Shown one piece after another: positions 7,434 to 15,152 of a stretch of DNA of 17,624 bases (position 1 is the first letter of the stretch; every line of letters begins with the position of its first letter). Under the pieces are notes generated by a model. That model made no database searches. It was not told the origin of the DNA and was given only the letters and a program-made list of their open reading frames with translations. The position numbers were made by a program, and so were the translations under genes. The DNA comes from Armatimonadota bacterium (lineage in GTDB: Bacteria; Armatimonadota; JAAZEB01), in the NCBI GenBank assembly GCA_012841485.1, contig DUUU01000306.1, positions 1-17,624 of the forward strand, written 5' to 3'.

Positions 7434-7967
7434 CTATCCAAGAAGCTCGACGGTGATGTTCTCGTTCGTGTAGACGCAGATGGACGCCGCGATCCCAAGT
7501 GCTTCGCGCGCGATCTCCTCCGCGCCCAGGCTCGTATGCTTCATCAGGGCCCGGGCCGCCGCGAGCGCATATCCGCCTCCAGAGCCGACGGCGATCACGT
7601 CGCCATCCGGTCGGATCATATCGCCGCCCCCGGAGATCACAAACATGCCATGCTCATCGGCCACAACAAGGAGCGCCTCCAGGCGACGCAACACGCGGTC
7701 GGTTCGCCACTCCTTGACCAGCTCGAAACCAGCGCGCTCCAGGTTCGCCGCGTACTGCTCCAGCTTGGCCTCGAGGCGCTCCATCAGCGTCAGGGCATCC
7801 GCGGCCGCGCCGGCATACCCGGCGAGCACCTTCCCGCCGGCCAGGCGCTGCACCTTTCGGCTCCCCTGCTTCATGATGGTGTTCTCGAACGTCACCTGCC
7901 CATCGCCGGCGATAGCGGTCTTGCCATCGCGCCGCACGCAGACGATCGTGGTATGGTGCACCTTCAT
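7434..7967 (-). CDS. hslV: ATP-dependent protease peptidase subunit HslV (ClpQ)
   Basis: HslV is the threonine peptidase that forms a double hexameric ring and, with HslU, degrades misfolded and regulatory proteins in the cytoplasm. The 177-residue precursor begins with a 5-residue propeptide, MKVHH, before [10 protein letters not shown], so Thr6 becomes the N-terminal nucleophile after self-processing. Counting from it, Asp17 (GDGQ) and Lys33 (in SRKVQRL) fall exactly at the catalytic positions known from E. coli, and the GSGGGYA motif (about 128-134) matches the active-site serine region. The short propeptide resembles Gram-positive ClpQ/CodW more than the single Met of proteobacterial HslV. 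The ATG at 7967 has AAGGAGAG upstream. It lies between xerC (126 bp upstream) and hslU (69 bp downstream) in one operon. Confidence 0.98.
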   Translation of the reverse strand: MKVHHTTIVCVRRDGKTAIAGDGQVTFENTIMKQGSRKVQRLAGGKVLAGYAGAAADALTLMERLEAKLEQYAANLERAGFELVKEWRTDRVLRRLEALLVVADEHGMFVISGGGDMIRPDGDVIAVGSGGGYALAAARALMKHTSLGAEEIAREALGIAASICVYTNENITVELLG

Positions 7968-8093
7968 TCGCTCTCCTTATACCCGTGGCACGCATTGCGT
8001 AAAGCATCCTGGCGAACCGATAGCGCGTGCTTCCACTGCCAGGGCACTGTCAAACGCGCCGGCGCCAGAAGGCCCCCTGGTGTCGAGGGCGCG

Positions 8094-9017
8094 CTATGCT
8101 CGCGGGTGCGCTCGACGAAATGCGTCCTGCAAGCGCTGGTTACTCACGTGCGTGTACACCTGGGTTGTGCCCAGGCTGCTGTGTCCCAGAAGCTCCTGCA
8201 CCGCGCGCAGATCCGCGCCCCCATCTAGGAGGTGGGTCGCGAAGGAGTGGCGCAAGGAGTGGGGGCTCAGGTGAAGCTCCGCGGCAACCTGCAGCAGATA
8301 CTTCTCCAGGATATCGCGCACCGAGCGCACCCCCAGCCGCTTGCCGAAGCGGTTGAGGAAGAGCGCCGGCTCGTCCTTCGCGTCCTTCAAGAGGTGTGGC
8401 CGCCCGCGGCTCAGGTACTCCGCCAGCGCCTCCTGGGCCGCCTTCCCGAAGATCACGACGCGCTCCTTGCTCCCCTTCCCCAGCACCCGGATCTCCCGGC
8501 GCCCGAACTCCACATCGCTCACGTCGATCGCTTCCAGCTCGCTGCCGCGCACCCCGGTGGCATAGAGTAGCTCCAAGATCGCCCGGTCACGCAGGCCGGC
8601 CGGCGTTGCCTCGTCCGGTGCCTCGAGGAGCGCCTCCAGCAGCTCGCGGTTCGCCACCTTGGGAAGCCGCCGCTCCAGGCGCGGCGCCATGATGCCCGCC
8701 ATCGGGTCCGCGGCAATCACCCGACGCCGAACCAAATAGCGGAAGAAGCTTCGCAGGCAGGAGAGGCGGCGCGCGATGGTCGTCTTGCGATACTCCTGAT
8801 CCTGCAGCACGCCCAGATAGCGCCGAATGACCTGCACATCGCCCCCCCCCCACTCGTCGCATGCCACATCGGGCGACTCCAGAAACTGCAGGAAGTGCGC
8901 CAGGTCCTCGGCATAGGACTTCACCGTCATCGGCGAGAGGCGGCGATGAGAGCCAAGATGCACCAGGAACTGCTCGACCAGGTCATCCATGGTGCTCGGT
9001 CCCGTTGCCTGGATCAC
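8094..9017 (-). CDS. xerC: Tyrosine recombinase XerC (XerC/XerD type)
   Basis: This site-specific recombinase resolves chromosome dimers at the terminus, normally as a XerC-XerD heterotetramer on dif sites. The 307-residue protein has an N-terminal SAM-like core-binding domain (about 10-100) and a C-terminal catalytic domain with the full set of active-site residues: Arg157 in ATGVRGSE, Lys181, His253 and Arg256 in SPHSLRHSF, His279 in LGHSS, and the nucleophile Tyr288 in TTQVYTHV. The start is GTG at 9017, overlapping the HEAT gene stop in a GTGA junction with GGAGA upstream; an internal ATG at 8990 lacks a good site. The name XerC is based on the neighbouring hslVU, as in Firmicutes; XerD cannot be excluded. 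The coding strand carries ten consecutive G (8842-8851) at residues 56-60. Confidence 0.9.
   Translation of the reverse strand: MIQATGPSTMDDLVEQFLVHLGSHRRLSPMTVKSYAEDLAHFLQFLESPDVACDEWGGGDVQVIRRYLGVLQDQEYRKTTIARRLSCLRSFFRYLVRRRVIAADPMAGIMAPRLERRLPKVANRELLEALLEAPDEATPAGLRDRAILELLYATGVRGSELEAIDVSDVEFGRREIRVLGKGSKERVVIFGKAAQEALAEYLSRGRPHLLKDAKDEPALFLNRFGKRLGVRSVRDILEKYLLQVAAELHLSPHSLRHSFATHLLDGGADLRAVQELLGHSSLGTTQVYTHVSNQRLQDAFRRAHPRA
8842..8851 (-). repeat. Ten-base G homopolymer inside xerC
   Basis: The plus strand reads ten consecutive C at 8842-8851, so the xerC message reads ten G, encoding Trp56-Gly-Gly-Gly-Asp60. The frame is intact in this copy. Such runs slip in replication and are error-prone in some sequencing chemistries. 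Confidence 0.9.
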
Positions 9018-9754
9018 TGCTTTCTCCGCATCTTCTCCAGGCGCTCCGGCTGGAAGAACTCCAGCGGATCGCCGGTGAAATGCCAGTCGTCACGGACGCG
9101 CTCCGGCTGCTGGAACGCCTCATGCACATCCTCGAGGGTGACCAGGTCCGTGTCGACACGCCCGGCACGAAACGCCGCCGCGATAGCAGGCCGCGACTCC
9201 TCATCGCGTAATTCGACCAGGCTGAGAATCGCCGCCGTCACGGCCTCGGGGTCGTGATCCGCGGCGTCTTCCACGAAGCGGCGGAGGAATCGGGCTGCCT
9301 CGGCGCGCTGCTCCGGGTGCAACACCGCGATGGAGACCAGGCCGTCGCAGGCAACGCCCCGCATCAGGCCATCCACCGACTCGTCCAGGATGAAGCGCGA
9401 CAGCTCGGGGATCACCTCGGGCCCGAGGTGGCCAAGTATTGTGGGCGTGTTCTCGATGATCTCATCCGGTTCGGGATTGATCTGCAGCGCCTCGAGGATG
9501 AAGCCCACCGCGGCGGGATCGCCGATGGCCCCCAGCAGGTGGAGCGCGTGCAGCGGTGCCCACCGGTCATCACCCGTGCTCTCCCACAGGCTGGCATCGG
9601 CCACCCGGCGGCCCAGTGGCTCCACGGCGTCCTTGCCGCGGCGAAGGATCTCCTCGATCAGCCCCGAGGGCAATCTCAGGCCCACGTACTCCAGCTCTTC
9701 GACCAACTCCTCGGTGGGAAGAGCCTCCCATTCCAGCCGCTGCTCTTCAGCCAT
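9014..9754 (-). CDS. HEAT-repeat domain protein heading the xerC-hslVU operon
   Basis: This is a 246-residue, acidic, mostly helical protein without signal peptide or membrane segment. Paired amphipathic helices with the HEAT-like rhythm are visible: WAPLHALHLLGAIGDPAAVGFILEAL-type units, then TILGHLGPEVIPELSRFI, then VACDGLVSIAVLHPE, and AVTAAILSLVELRDEESRPAI. These suggest an alpha-solenoid protein-interaction scaffold. Start choice: the open frame runs back to 9952, but the ATG at 9754 is preceded by GGGAGGG (9759-9765) at 4 nt, and the operon promoter at 9836-9864 lies inside the longer frame, so the upstream part is not translated. The stop overlaps the xerC start by 4 bases (GTGA), implying translational coupling. 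Function is unknown; a role linked to the protease or recombinase is only suggested by position. Confidence 0.8.
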   Translation of the reverse strand: MAEEQRLEWEALPTEELVEELEYVGLRLPSGLIEEILRRGKDAVEPLGRRVADASLWESTGDDRWAPLHALHLLGAIGDPAAVGFILEALQINPEPDEIIENTPTILGHLGPEVIPELSRFILDESVDGLMRGVACDGLVSIAVLHPEQRAEAARFLRRFVEDAADHDPEAVTAAILSLVELRDEESRPAIAAAFRAGRVDTDLVTLEDVHEAFQQPERVRDDWHFTGDPLEFFQPERLEKMRRKQ

Positions 9755-9835
9755 TCTGCCCTCCCTGGCGCCCCGCGGCAGGGGCCCCTCAGCGGAACGC
9801 GCCAACCGTGTGGCCGACCTACTCTCGTTAGGTAC

Positions 9836-9864
9836 ATTGTAACCACCTGGGGCAGGAGCGTCAA
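9836..9864 (-). promoter_or_regulatory. Sigma70-type promoter of the HEAT-xerC-hslV-hslU operon
   Basis: On the minus strand, TTGACG (9859-9864) and TACAAT (9836-9841) are separated by exactly 17 bp, each one mismatch from consensus. Transcription should begin near 9829, about 75 nt before the HEAT gene ATG. I see no comparable promoter inside the operon. A TTGACA near 8048 before hslV has no matching -10. Confidence 0.82.
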
Positions 9865-10002
9865 GCGTTACCACAGCGAACGCTGCCCGCCTTCCCCTCA
9901 GCGCTTCCGGCCATGCGCTCGCGTGGGCCGATCTCCGGCTGCTGCGCCGCATCCCCTCTGGCCCACGATCCTCGCGGGCATGGGTAGCGAGGAGGCGTAG
10001 TG

Positions 10003-10104
10003 ATGCACATCGAACCAGGGGATCAGTCGGCCCTGTCGGCTGATAGTAAGACGCCGGGCGCGGGAGAGAGAGCTGCCTGCCTCTCGCCGCCTCGGCAGAG
10101 GTGA
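10003..10104 (+). CDS. Possible 33-codon leader ORF before the heparinase-like gene
   Basis: An ATG at 10003 follows GAGGAGG at 7 nt, a better ribosome site than most in the window. It opens a 33-codon frame (beginning MHIEPGDQSALSADSK) that stops with TGA at 10102-10104, three bases before the next gene's ATG and in the same frame. It could be a leader peptide whose translation couples to, or controls, the lyase gene; the hairpin at 10022-10044 lies within it. The peptide has no recognisable motif, and a chance ORF in GC-rich DNA remains possible. Confidence 0.35.
   Translation: MHIEPGDQSALSADSKTPGAGERAACLSPPRQR
10022..10044 (+). repeat. Stem-loop in the heparinase-like gene leader
   Basis: ATCAGTCG (10022-10029) pairs with CGGCTGAT (10037-10044) over 8 bp, including one U-G wobble, around the 7-nt loop GCCCTGT. 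It lies 64 bases before the ATG of the lyase and inside the candidate leader ORF. It may affect translation; no known riboswitch class is recognised. Confidence 0.4.
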
Positions 10105-10107
10105 CGG

Positions 10108-13100
10108 ATGGCTCTCTCTCACTCGTACGTATATCTGATTCCCCTCCTGCTCATCATGGCGACGGGCGCCTGGGGGGCTGCCGCAGGCCTCCCCGATCCG
10201 TATCACCGGTCGGACCAGCCCACGCTTGGTCCGGCGCCGGTGCCGGTGATGGAGCAGGTCTTCTGGGTAGACACCCCATTCGACCCGGCGGTCGAAGTCA
10301 AGATCACTCTGCCGGAAGGCGTCCGGCTCCTCGACCGGACGAAGCCAGGCCGCGGGAGAACGCGCACGCGCTTCTACCTCCGATCCGACCGGGGGATTGA
10401 GAGGGGCACGATCACGCTCGCTCCCCCCAACGCTCCAGCCTTCTCCCTCCCGTTGACGGTGCGCACCTACCGTCAAGATATCGAGGAGCAGATTCGCGTC
10501 GTACCCGGGATCGATCCTGCGGCGCGCAAGCGGGGGCGTTCCTATTACACCGACCGGAAGGTGGCCCAGGCGAGGCAGAATCTGGAGCGTTACCCAAAGC
10601 TGCGCGAGGACCTGGCCCGCCCCTCCCGCTATGAAGGGAAGAGCGATGAGGAGGTCTTCGCCAGCCTCCCCTCCTGGAACGTGCCCCGGCAGTGCTATAG
10701 CAACTGGCCTTGCCCCAAGTGCGGCGAAGCGATCTACCGCGTGAACGCCTTCTATCCCTGGCGGCGCAGCTCGGCACACCCCTTCAAGGCGCAATGCCCC
10801 GTATGCAATCAGTATTTTCCGACTAACGACTATACCCGTAACGACTTCACCAGCGGCGATTACCCGGATGATGGCTGGGGATGGGATCCGGGCACCGGGA
10901 AGCGCGAGAATTTCGCGGGGTGGGTGGCCTACTACAACCACCACGCCGTCTGGCAGAACTTCGCAGGAGAGGTGCTCCGCATGGCGCAACGCGCCCTCCT
11001 CCAGGGCGACCGCGCCGCCGCGCACAAGGTCGGGGTGATCCTGGCGCGCGTCGCCTATGTCTATCCGGGGATGAATATGCGCTGGCAGCAGGTGGACTCC
11101 CACTATCTGCGCCCCGGGCGCTTGCTCGTCGATGGGAACTGGGAGCGCAATGAGGTCTTGGTGCCACTCGTGCGCGCCTACGACGCGGTCTTTGACCTCC
11201 TTGGCGAGGATCAGGCGCTCGCTGACTTTCTCCACACGAAGGACCCGGCCATCCGCTCGCCAGCGGATGTACGCGCGCTCATCGACACCTACGTGGTGCA
11301 GCTCTTCGGCTGGGACTGGATGCGCCGGGAGCTCTCCGGCGGGAACATGGGCGCGCGCGAGGAGGATATGGCGCAGTTCGCCGTCTGCGCCGATATGGGA
11401 GCGGTCAGCGACCGTTGGCTCGAGGAGCTGTTCACGCATGCCTACAACAGCGGCACCAACCGGGGCGGCTTCGACGACGAGAACCTGATCAACACGATGA
11501 CACGCGAGGGCCCGGTCTGGATCTCGGCCCTGGGCTATGCCATCGATTACCTGAACTCGAAATCAGACATGGCGGAGATCCTGTCGGAGGTGAACTCTCC
11601 CCGGTGGAAAGCGCGCTGCAACCTGTACGACGAGACGCTCTATCCCAAGCTGCGCGCCGAGTTCGACACCTGGCTCGACTTCCTCGTCGCCGGTCGCTTC
11701 GGTCCTAGCTACGGCGATAGCGGCGCGGGCAACACGGCGGCGTATCCGAAGGGGATCCCGGCGGCCGTGCGCACGGCCTACGAGCGCGCCTACCGGCGTT
11801 GGCCCACGGATCGCCTGGCGCGCGCGCTCTTCCGCCTGGGCCCGCGCGATCCGGAGCTTTTCGAGGAGGAGATCTGGCCGCGCATCGCCGCTCAGGCGAA
11901 GAAGGCAGGCCCGGAGCCACCCCTGGAAAGCCGCGTCCTGGATGGCGTGGGCTTCGTCTTCCTGGAGTCGCGCGCCCACGCGGAGCGGGAAGAGGAGCGC
12001 GCCGGAATCGCCCTGCGCTATGGCTATGGGCGCGGGCACCACCACCAGGATAACCTCAACATCGAGATGTTTGCCAGGGGGTTGAGCATCGCCCCGGAGC
12101 TCGGCTATCCCTGCTGGGCCCACCCGATGGGCGATACCGCCCACGTCGCCCACCACAACACCGGGATGATCGACCGGTCGTCACAGTATCGGTCGGCCAT
12201 CGCCCGTGGTGACCTCCAGCTCTTTGCGGGCGCCCCGGAGGCCTCCTTTGCGGACATCAGTGCGGCGCCCGACGGCTTCCCAAACCGCGTCTACCGCCGG
12301 GCAGTCTGCCTGGCGGATGCCCCCGGCGGGAACGTTTACCTCCTCGATATCCTGCGCCTCGCCGGCGGAACGACGCGCACCTATTGCTTCCACGGCCCCG
12401 GGCATGACGGCTTCCAATCGAGCCTCACCTTCGGCGAGAAGGGCACCGTCTACGAGATCAGCGGCATGGGCCGCGGTTTGGCCAACAACGTTGTCGAGCC
12501 CCAGGCAGCCGCCTTCGATGGCGATGTATGGGCCGATTGGAAGTGCCAGGGGAAACCGGTGCGCCTGCGCCTCACCCATCTCGGACAGCCAGGGAGACGT
12601 TATATCACGGCGCGCTGCGCCAAGCCCGATATCCCGCCGATCCGCTACCTCTTTGCTGAGGAGGAGGGAGCCGATGGCGCCAGCGAGTTTATCTCCCTCT
12701 GGCAGCCCTACGAGGGAGAGCCGTTCATCCAGAAGGTAGAGCGCCTGACGGTAGAAGGTCCCCGCCCGGCTGGGGAGTTCGCGCCCGTTGCCCTCCGGGT
12801 GACGCTGGCCGGCGGCCAGGTGGATACTTTCTTCTACTCCTGGGATCCGGGCGCCCTTCTCCGTGCCGGCGGTCTGGAGTTCCGAGGGAGCTTCGGCTAC
12901 TGGTCAGAGAAGGAGGGCGTCCTGCGCGCCCTTCACCTGGTGAACGGAGAGCGGCTGCGCCGGGGGAACGAGGGGGTTTCCGAGATTCCGCCCGCGTTCC
13001 GCACGCGCATGATCAAGGCGGATCCAGGCAGGAGCGAGATCACGCTTGAGGAGCCCCTCCCGCGCGACCTCATCCGCCCCGGCCAGCTCCTTTACCTGCA

Positions 13101-13500
13101 GGGAGGTCGTCACCGGAGCGCCTACCACCTGGCAGAGGCAAGCGCCGATGGCCGAAAGCTCCGCCTCGACCTGAACGGCATCCTCTTCCGCTCGAAGCTG
13201 GTGTCGATGTCGCCCGATAGGCGACGCCTGATCACAGAGACCGCGCCGCCGATTGAAGCGGTGAGCGGCATCAAGCCAGGCTATTACAGTGGAACGGTAG
13301 CGACCGGCGAGGATCTGAAGGCGCGCTACCGCGTGATCGGGGTGGAGAAGGAGAGCATCCTTCTGGACTGCCCGGTGAAGGATGAGGACTTCCCGGATGT
13401 GGATGGCGATGGCCGGCGCATGGTCTCGCTCTACGAGTTTGGAGAGGGTGACGAGGTGGTGGTCTATCGCTCCGTGTTCATTGGAGCGCGGCAGCCCTAG
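10108..13500 (+). CDS. Large secreted heparinase II/III-like protein (polysaccharide lyase type)
   Basis: This is a 1130-residue exported protein of the heparinase II/III superfamily, whose members cleave uronic-acid polysaccharides by beta-elimination. The signal peptide is at about 1-26 (YLIPLLLIMATGAWGAAA). It is followed by a beta-rich N-terminal region (about 45-120). A four-cysteine zinc-ribbon-like module comes next, with Cys202 and Cys205 (CPKC) and Cys230 and Cys233 (CPVC). An alpha-helical toroid-like region spans about 245-600. The superfamily signature is GRGHHHQDNLNIEMFARG (from about 641), followed by HHNTGMID near 682-689. The rest is beta-sheet-rich, with a D-x-D-x-DG calcium-type loop (DVDGDG, 1097-1102) near the end. 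It is larger than typical 600-900-residue family members because of the extra C-terminal beta domains. The ATG is preceded by AGAGGTGA. It is a single gene, so neither substrate nor a degradation cluster is indicated; lyase activity is inferred. Confidence 0.85.
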   Translation: MALSHSYVYLIPLLLIMATGAWGAAAGLPDPYHRSDQPTLGPAPVPVMEQVFWVDTPFDPAVEVKITLPEGVRLLDRTKPGRGRTRTRFYLRSDRGIERGTITLAPPNAPAFSLPLTVRTYRQDIEEQIRVVPGIDPAARKRGRSYYTDRKVAQARQNLERYPKLREDLARPSRYEGKSDEEVFASLPSWNVPRQCYSNWPCPKCGEAIYRVNAFYPWRRSSAHPFKAQCPVCNQYFPTNDYTRNDFTSGDYPDDGWGWDPGTGKRENFAGWVAYYNHHAVWQNFAGEVLRMAQRALLQGDRAAAHKVGVILARVAYVYPGMNMRWQQVDSHYLRPGRLLVDGNWERNEVLVPLVRAYDAVFDLLGEDQALADFLHTKDPAIRSPADVRALIDTYVVQLFGWDWMRRELSGGNMGAREEDMAQFAVCADMGAVSDRWLEELFTHAYNSGTNRGGFDDENLINTMTREGPVWISALGYAIDYLNSKSDMAEILSEVNSPRWKARCNLYDETLYPKLRAEFDTWLDFLVAGRFGPSYGDSGAGNTAAYPKGIPAAVRTAYERAYRRWPTDRLARALFRLGPRDPELFEEEIWPRIAAQAKKAGPEPPLESRVLDGVGFVFLESRAHAEREEERAGIALRYGYGRGHHHQDNLNIEMFARGLSIAPELGYPCWAHPMGDTAHVAHHNTGMIDRSSQYRSAIARGDLQLFAGAPEASFADISAAPDGFPNRVYRRAVCLADAPGGNVYLLDILRLAGGTTRTYCFHGPGHDGFQSSLTFGEKGTVYEISGMGRGLANNVVEPQAAAFDGDVWADWKCQGKPVRLRLTHLGQPGRRYITARCAKPDIPPIRYLFAEEEGADGASEFISLWQPYEGEPFIQKVERLTVEGPRPAGEFAPVALRVTLAGGQVDTFFYSWDPGALLRAGGLEFRGSFGYWSEKEGVLRALHLVNGERLRRGNEGVSEIPPAFRTRMIKADPGRSEITLEEPLPRDLIRPGQLLYLQGGRHRSAYHLAEASADGRKLRLDLNGILFRSKLVSMSPDRRRLITETAPPIEAVSGIKPGYYSGTVATGEDLKARYRVIGVEKESILLDCPVKDEDFPDVDGDGRRMVSLYEFGEGDEVVVYRSVFIGARQP

Positions 13501-13533
13501 CCGATCAGAATGGCGGGAGCTAGGAGGGGGAGG

Positions 13534-13563
13534 CGGCGCGCAGCGCGAAAGCACTGCGCGCCG
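13534..13563 (+). terminator. Hairpin after the heparinase-like gene
   Basis: CGGCGCGCAG (13534-13543) and CTGCGCGCCG (13554-13563) form a perfect 10-bp stem. The loop contains GC-GAAA-GC, a possible extra two pairs closed by a GNRA tetraloop. It lies 33 bp after the stop of the lyase gene and well before the next promoter. No T-run follows (GGTTCT only), so termination is inferred. Confidence 0.5.
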
Positions 13564-13650
13564 GGTTCTGCGCCACCTTCGATGTTTCGGATCCCTCATC
13601 TCGGAATCCCCGCCGGAAGAGAGCGGGACGCGCCGCGGCACGCGGGCCTG

Positions 13651-13659
13651 TGCTATAAT
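13651..13659 (+). promoter_or_regulatory. Extended -10 promoter of the HD-domain gene
   Basis: A perfect TATAAT (13654-13659) preceded by TG plus one base (13651-13653) forms an ideal extended -10. No -35-like hexamer lies 16-18 bp upstream, which fits the extended -10 class. The start would be near 13666, giving a leader of about 40 nt. Confidence 0.7.
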
Positions 13660-13665
13660 AGGGTA

Positions 13666-13693
13666 GGATGGTGGACCACGAGCGTGGCCATCC
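13666..13693 (+). repeat. 5'-leader stem-loop of the HD-domain gene
   Basis: GGATGG (13666-13671) pairs with CCATCC (13688-13693). Inside, CCAC (13676-13679) pairs with GTGG (13684-13687) around the loop GAGC, leaving a 4-nt bulge on the left side. The structure starts at the predicted first base of the transcript and ends 2 nt before the GGAGGG ribosome site, so it may tune translation or transcript stability. Confidence 0.4.
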
Positions 13694-13705
13694 CTGGAGG
13701 GACTC

Positions 13706-15142
13706 TTGGAGAGAATCAGCGGCGACTGGCAATTCCTTTTCGCACAGGATGGCGGCTACGTTCGGCTGCCGATCTGGGGGCACATCCCCCTTTCGCAGGC
13801 GGCACGCCGGGTGATCGAGCACCCGGATTTCGTCCGCCTGCAGCAGGTGAAGCAACTCCTCTTCGTGCACTATGCCTTCCCCGGCGCCACACACACGCGG
13901 TTGGAGCACTGCATCGGCACCTACCACCTGGCGCGCCAGCTGTTGCTCAGCCTCCTGGCCAACCCTTACAACAACGACCCGGAGACCGGAGAGCCTCGGA
14001 TCACGCCGGAAGAGGGGCGCATTTTCCTGGCGGCGGCACTCCTCCATGATATCGGCCACTATCCCTGCGCCCACCTCCTCGATCACCTGCCGCTGCGTGA
14101 CAGCGCCGGCCGGCCGCTCTTCCTGGACCATGAGGAACGCGCCCGGGAGTACCTGGATCTGGAGCGACCGGGCGGCCTGGCGACGGTGCTCCGCGAGCAG
14201 TGGGGCATCTCGGATCCGAGGTGCGTCTCGAATACGATCGCGCCCGTTGATGCGGGCGCGGAGGACAACCTTCCGGCGCGCCTGCTCAGCGGTATCGTTG
14301 ACCCCGACAAGATGGATTACCTGATGCGCGATGCCGATGCCTGCGGCGTTCCCTACGGGCAAATCGACACCGACCGCCTCATCGAATCGCTGGTCCTCGA
14401 TGCCGGACCCGGCGGCCGGCGGATCGCCATCACCGAGAAGGGTGTGGCCCCGCTGGAGAGCCTGATCTTCTCCAAATACATGATGTTCCGCCACATCTAC
14501 TGGCATCATACGGCGCGGATCGCCAGCGCCATGTTTGGCCGGCTGTTGCAGGATGGCGTCGCCGCAGGCGTGATCCGCCCCGAGTGGTTCTACTCGCTCT
14601 CTGACGACGCCCTCCTCTGCCACCTGGCCTCACCCGCCGTCGCGGGCGCCTTCCCCGCTGGCGAACTGGCCGAGATGCTCCAGCGGCGCGAACTGTACAA
14701 GCGCGCGGTGACCCTTTACCCGGAACCGGGAGTTGGCGAGCCAGAGTTTCGTCTGGGGCAGGAGCAGATTGCGCATCTGGTGCAGCTCCACCGCGATCCC
14801 ACGCGGCGGCGCGCGGTGGAGGTGGCGTTGTGCGAGCTTCTCGCTCGACGCACAGGCATCCCGCTGCGGGGCCACGAGGTGCTCCTCGATATCCCTGAGC
14901 CCGAGAGCGTCTTCGACGTGGATGATTTTGACACGCTTCGCGTGGTCGTGTCGCCCCAGCGCGACCGGAGCAAGCGTCACCTGGTGCCGTTCAATGACTA
15001 TGGGTTCTCGCAGATGAAGTCGGAGTTTGCGCAGTCATTCGAGCGCTACAGCCGCAAGGTGCGCGTGGTCTGCCGCCCGGATCTGCGCGCAGCCGTGCTG
15101 GACGCCTGGGAGAGTGCCTGGAAGGTGATACTGGCCGCCTGA
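13706..15142 (+). CDS. HD-domain phosphohydrolase, dNTPase (SAMHD1/YwfO)-like
   Basis: This 478-residue cytoplasmic protein has the HD metal-binding motif of dNTP triphosphohydrolase-like proteins, which in characterised relatives split dNTPs into deoxynucleoside and triphosphate. His68 lies in HTRLEHCIG, His114 and Asp115 in LLHDIGHYPCAH, and the distal aspartates in VDPDKMDYLMRDA (about 198-210). Together these complete the H...HD...D metal site. The C-terminal third has a DVDDFDTLRVVVSP segment and an Arg/Lys-rich end. The start is TTG at 13706, chosen because GGAGGG sits 5 nt upstream and the conserved N-terminal segment begins immediately after; no ATG or GTG lies nearby in frame. The promoter is at 13651-13659. 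It converges on the Lon-N-domain gene with only 10 bp between the stops. Its substrate is not certain; HD proteins of this type can also act on other nucleotides. Confidence 0.9.
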   Translation: MERISGDWQFLFAQDGGYVRLPIWGHIPLSQAARRVIEHPDFVRLQQVKQLLFVHYAFPGATHTRLEHCIGTYHLARQLLLSLLANPYNNDPETGEPRITPEEGRIFLAAALLHDIGHYPCAHLLDHLPLRDSAGRPLFLDHEERAREYLDLERPGGLATVLREQWGISDPRCVSNTIAPVDAGAEDNLPARLLSGIVDPDKMDYLMRDADACGVPYGQIDTDRLIESLVLDAGPGGRRIAITEKGVAPLESLIFSKYMMFRHIYWHHTARIASAMFGRLLQDGVAAGVIRPEWFYSLSDDALLCHLASPAVAGAFPAGELAEMLQRRELYKRAVTLYPEPGVGEPEFRLGQEQIAHLVQLHRDPTRRRAVEVALCELLARRTGIPLRGHEVLLDIPEPESVFDVDDFDTLRVVVSPQRDRSKRHLVPFNDYGFSQMKSEFAQSFERYSRKVRVVCRPDLRAAVLDAWESAWKVILAA

Positions 15143-15152
15143 CGCGGGCCGC

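Noticed and set aside
7968..8093. Internal promoter for hslV: TTGACA on the minus strand near 8046-8051 or TATAAG just before the ATG
   Set aside because: The TTGACA has no -10 at usable spacing. TATAAG overlaps the AAGGAG ribosome site and would give an essentially leaderless message.
6735..8228. A 497-codon plus-strand open frame opposite hslU, hslV and xerC
   Set aside because: It spans three well-conserved minus-strand genes and their gaps, and its His/Leu/Arg-rich translation is typical of antisense frames.
9014..9952. Longer version of the HEAT-repeat protein (312 residues)
   Set aside because: The extra N-terminal part is Arg-rich and contains the predicted operon promoter. The internal ATG at 9754 has a much stronger ribosome site.
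9898..11439. A 513-codon minus-strand open frame opposite the heparinase-like gene
   Set aside because: It is antisense to a conserved lyase coding region and also runs across the leader; no motif or ribosome site.
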